A stretch of 64,000 bases of DNA from Elusimicrobia bacterium GWD2_63_28. GTDB taxonomy: Bacteria > Elusimicrobiota > Elusimicrobia > Elusimicrobiales > UBA9959. Under the pieces are notes generated by a model. That model was not told where the DNA came from and searched no databases. It was given only the letters and a program-made list of their open reading frames with translations. Made by a program: the position numbers and the translations under genes. The DNA lies in contig MGUI01000027.1 in NCBI GenBank assembly GCA_001799895.1, positions 1 through 64,000 on the forward strand. The letters run 5' to 3'. Within the stretch, counting starts at the first letter, position 1; every line of letters starts with the position of its first letter. Positions 63,304 to 64,000 of this stretch are shown piece after piece.

Positions 63304-64000
63304 AAGACGAGATCTCCGTACGGATCACCGGCGAAGCCGGCCAGGGCGTTATATCCGCCGGCATGATGCTTTGCCGCATGTACAAGGAAAGCGGCCGGCA
63401 TGTATTCGCCATACAGGACTACATGTCGCGCATACGCGGCGGCAACAACTTCTTCCAGGTGCGCGCGGCGGGAAGGCCGGTGGCCGCGCCGCGCAGGCAA
63501 GCCGACATCATCGTAGCCCTGGACAAGGAAGCGGTAGAAGCCAACAGGGGCGCGCTGGCCCCCGGCGGCATACTGCTGCTCGACGCCGGCAAATTCGGGA
63601 TAACGCAACTGGAAGCCGGCTGGGTCCACGTGCCGCTCTACGCCCTGGCGCAGGAAGCGGGCGGCGAGCTCTACGCTAATTCCGTCGCGCTGGGACTGCT
63701 GGCCGCGCTGACCTGCGGCGCTTTTGAAGGCGCCGCAAAAGCGGCGGCCAGGGAATTCGCCGCCAAAGGCGCGGACGCGGCCGCAAAGAACGAGGTTGCC
63801 GCCCGCAAGGGCTACGACTACGCCGCCGGCAAGATCAAGCGCGGCGACTTCCTGCTGCCCTCCGCCCCGCATGAACGCCCTTACCTCCTGGCCGGCAACG
63901 AAGCGCTGGCCCTCGGGGTCATCTCCGCGGGGTGCAAATTCTACAGCGCTTATCCCATGTCCCCTTCCACCGGCGTAATGAATACCGTGGCCGACTACGC
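63300..64000 (+). CDS. 2-oxoacid:acceptor oxidoreductase, fused gamma-alpha subunit, 3' partial
   Basis: The first 233 residues of a ferredoxin-dependent 2-oxoacid oxidoreductase (KorA-like), which decarboxylates a 2-oxoacid to an acyl-CoA. Residues 1-180 form the gamma domain: VRITGEAGQGVISAGMMLCR and IQDYMSRIRGGNNFFQVR. From about 197 the alpha domain begins with LLAGNEALALGVISAGCKFY and YPMSPSTGVMN. The gene runs off the window; the thiamine-binding beta subunit is expected next. GGGGGG precedes the ATG, which overlaps the ybaN stop. Confidence 0.92.
   Translation, partial: MKDEISVRITGEAGQGVISAGMMLCRMYKESGRHVFAIQDYMSRIRGGNNFFQVRAAGRPVAAPRRQADIIVALDKEAVEANRGALAPGGILLLDAGKFGITQLEAGWVHVPLYALAQEAGGELYANSVALGLLAALTCGAFEGAAKAAAREFAAKGADAAAKNEVAARKGYDYAAGKIKRGDFLLPSAPHERPYLLAGNEALALGVISAGCKFYSAYPMSPSTGVMNTVADY

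Overview
The window is a 64 kb stretch of GC-rich, densely packed bacterial chromosome with about 53 protein genes, most on the plus strand and many joined by ATGA, TAATG, GTGA or TTGA stop/start overlaps. The cell looks diderm: there is a PorV/PorQ-type outer-membrane barrel, a very large secreted kelch/fibronectin protein with a FlgD/type-A-like C-terminal domain, lipoproteins and many Sec signal peptides. This combination, with a transaldolase/glucose-6-phosphate isomerase fusion and a MoxR-Bat operon, would fit an uncultivated lineage such as Elusimicrobiota. That placement is inference from gene content, with no marker-gene comparison behind it. No rRNA, CRISPR array, prophage or transposase was seen.

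Region by region. 1-2534: 3' part of a long-chain acyl-CoA synthetase, then a CCA-adding-type nucleotidyltransferase. 2535-4645: a structured inverted-repeat element, a small secreted protein, folE with a promoter embedded in the preceding terminator, and tRNA-Gly(CCC) followed by two tandem units. The first unit carries a perfect inverted copy of the tRNA 3' end. 4646-12121: a membrane-anchored glycogen-binding-like protein, the 1941-residue kelch/FN3 protein and its PorV-like partner. 12234-14108: speD, an ACAULIS5 (thermospermine synthase)-like aminopropyltransferase, and a DksA/TraR protein with a histone-H1-like tail. 14176-16616: an RDD membrane protein divergent from a class II glutamine amidotransferase and a HEAT-repeat protein.

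16718-24943 is a complete MoxR-DUF58-Bat operon, including a fused BatB-BatC. It runs into sugar-phosphate metabolism (rpiB, then tal-pgi with a degenerate PGI half and an extra C-terminal domain), a pyruvate kinase without its C-terminal domain, an MscS channel and an ABC-F ATPase. 33293-36624: a KTSC-like protein, RNase H1 with a C-terminal extension, and a large secreted protein of unknown function. 36640-40105 holds a tandem duplication of a secreted-protein gene with its terminator and leader, enclosing the 3' stump of an ABC-2 permease gene.

40126-48417: an AGCS amino-acid symporter, a LuxR-type regulator, an orphan VirB11/CpaF-like ATPase with an altered Walker B, a membrane metzincin, a secreted WD40-caspase and two small envelope proteins. 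48488-64000: a COG2509 flavoprotein, aspartate kinase, a Y-family polymerase, transporters, a glycosyltransferase, a YeiH-like carrier, an ACT protein coupled to a second ABC-F, a P-loop kinase, catalase, YbaN, and the start of a 2-oxoacid:acceptor oxidoreductase alpha subunit that runs off the window.

Several promoters (folE, the amidotransferase, lysC) place the -10 box only 6-8 bases before the start codon, so leaderless transcripts may be common here.
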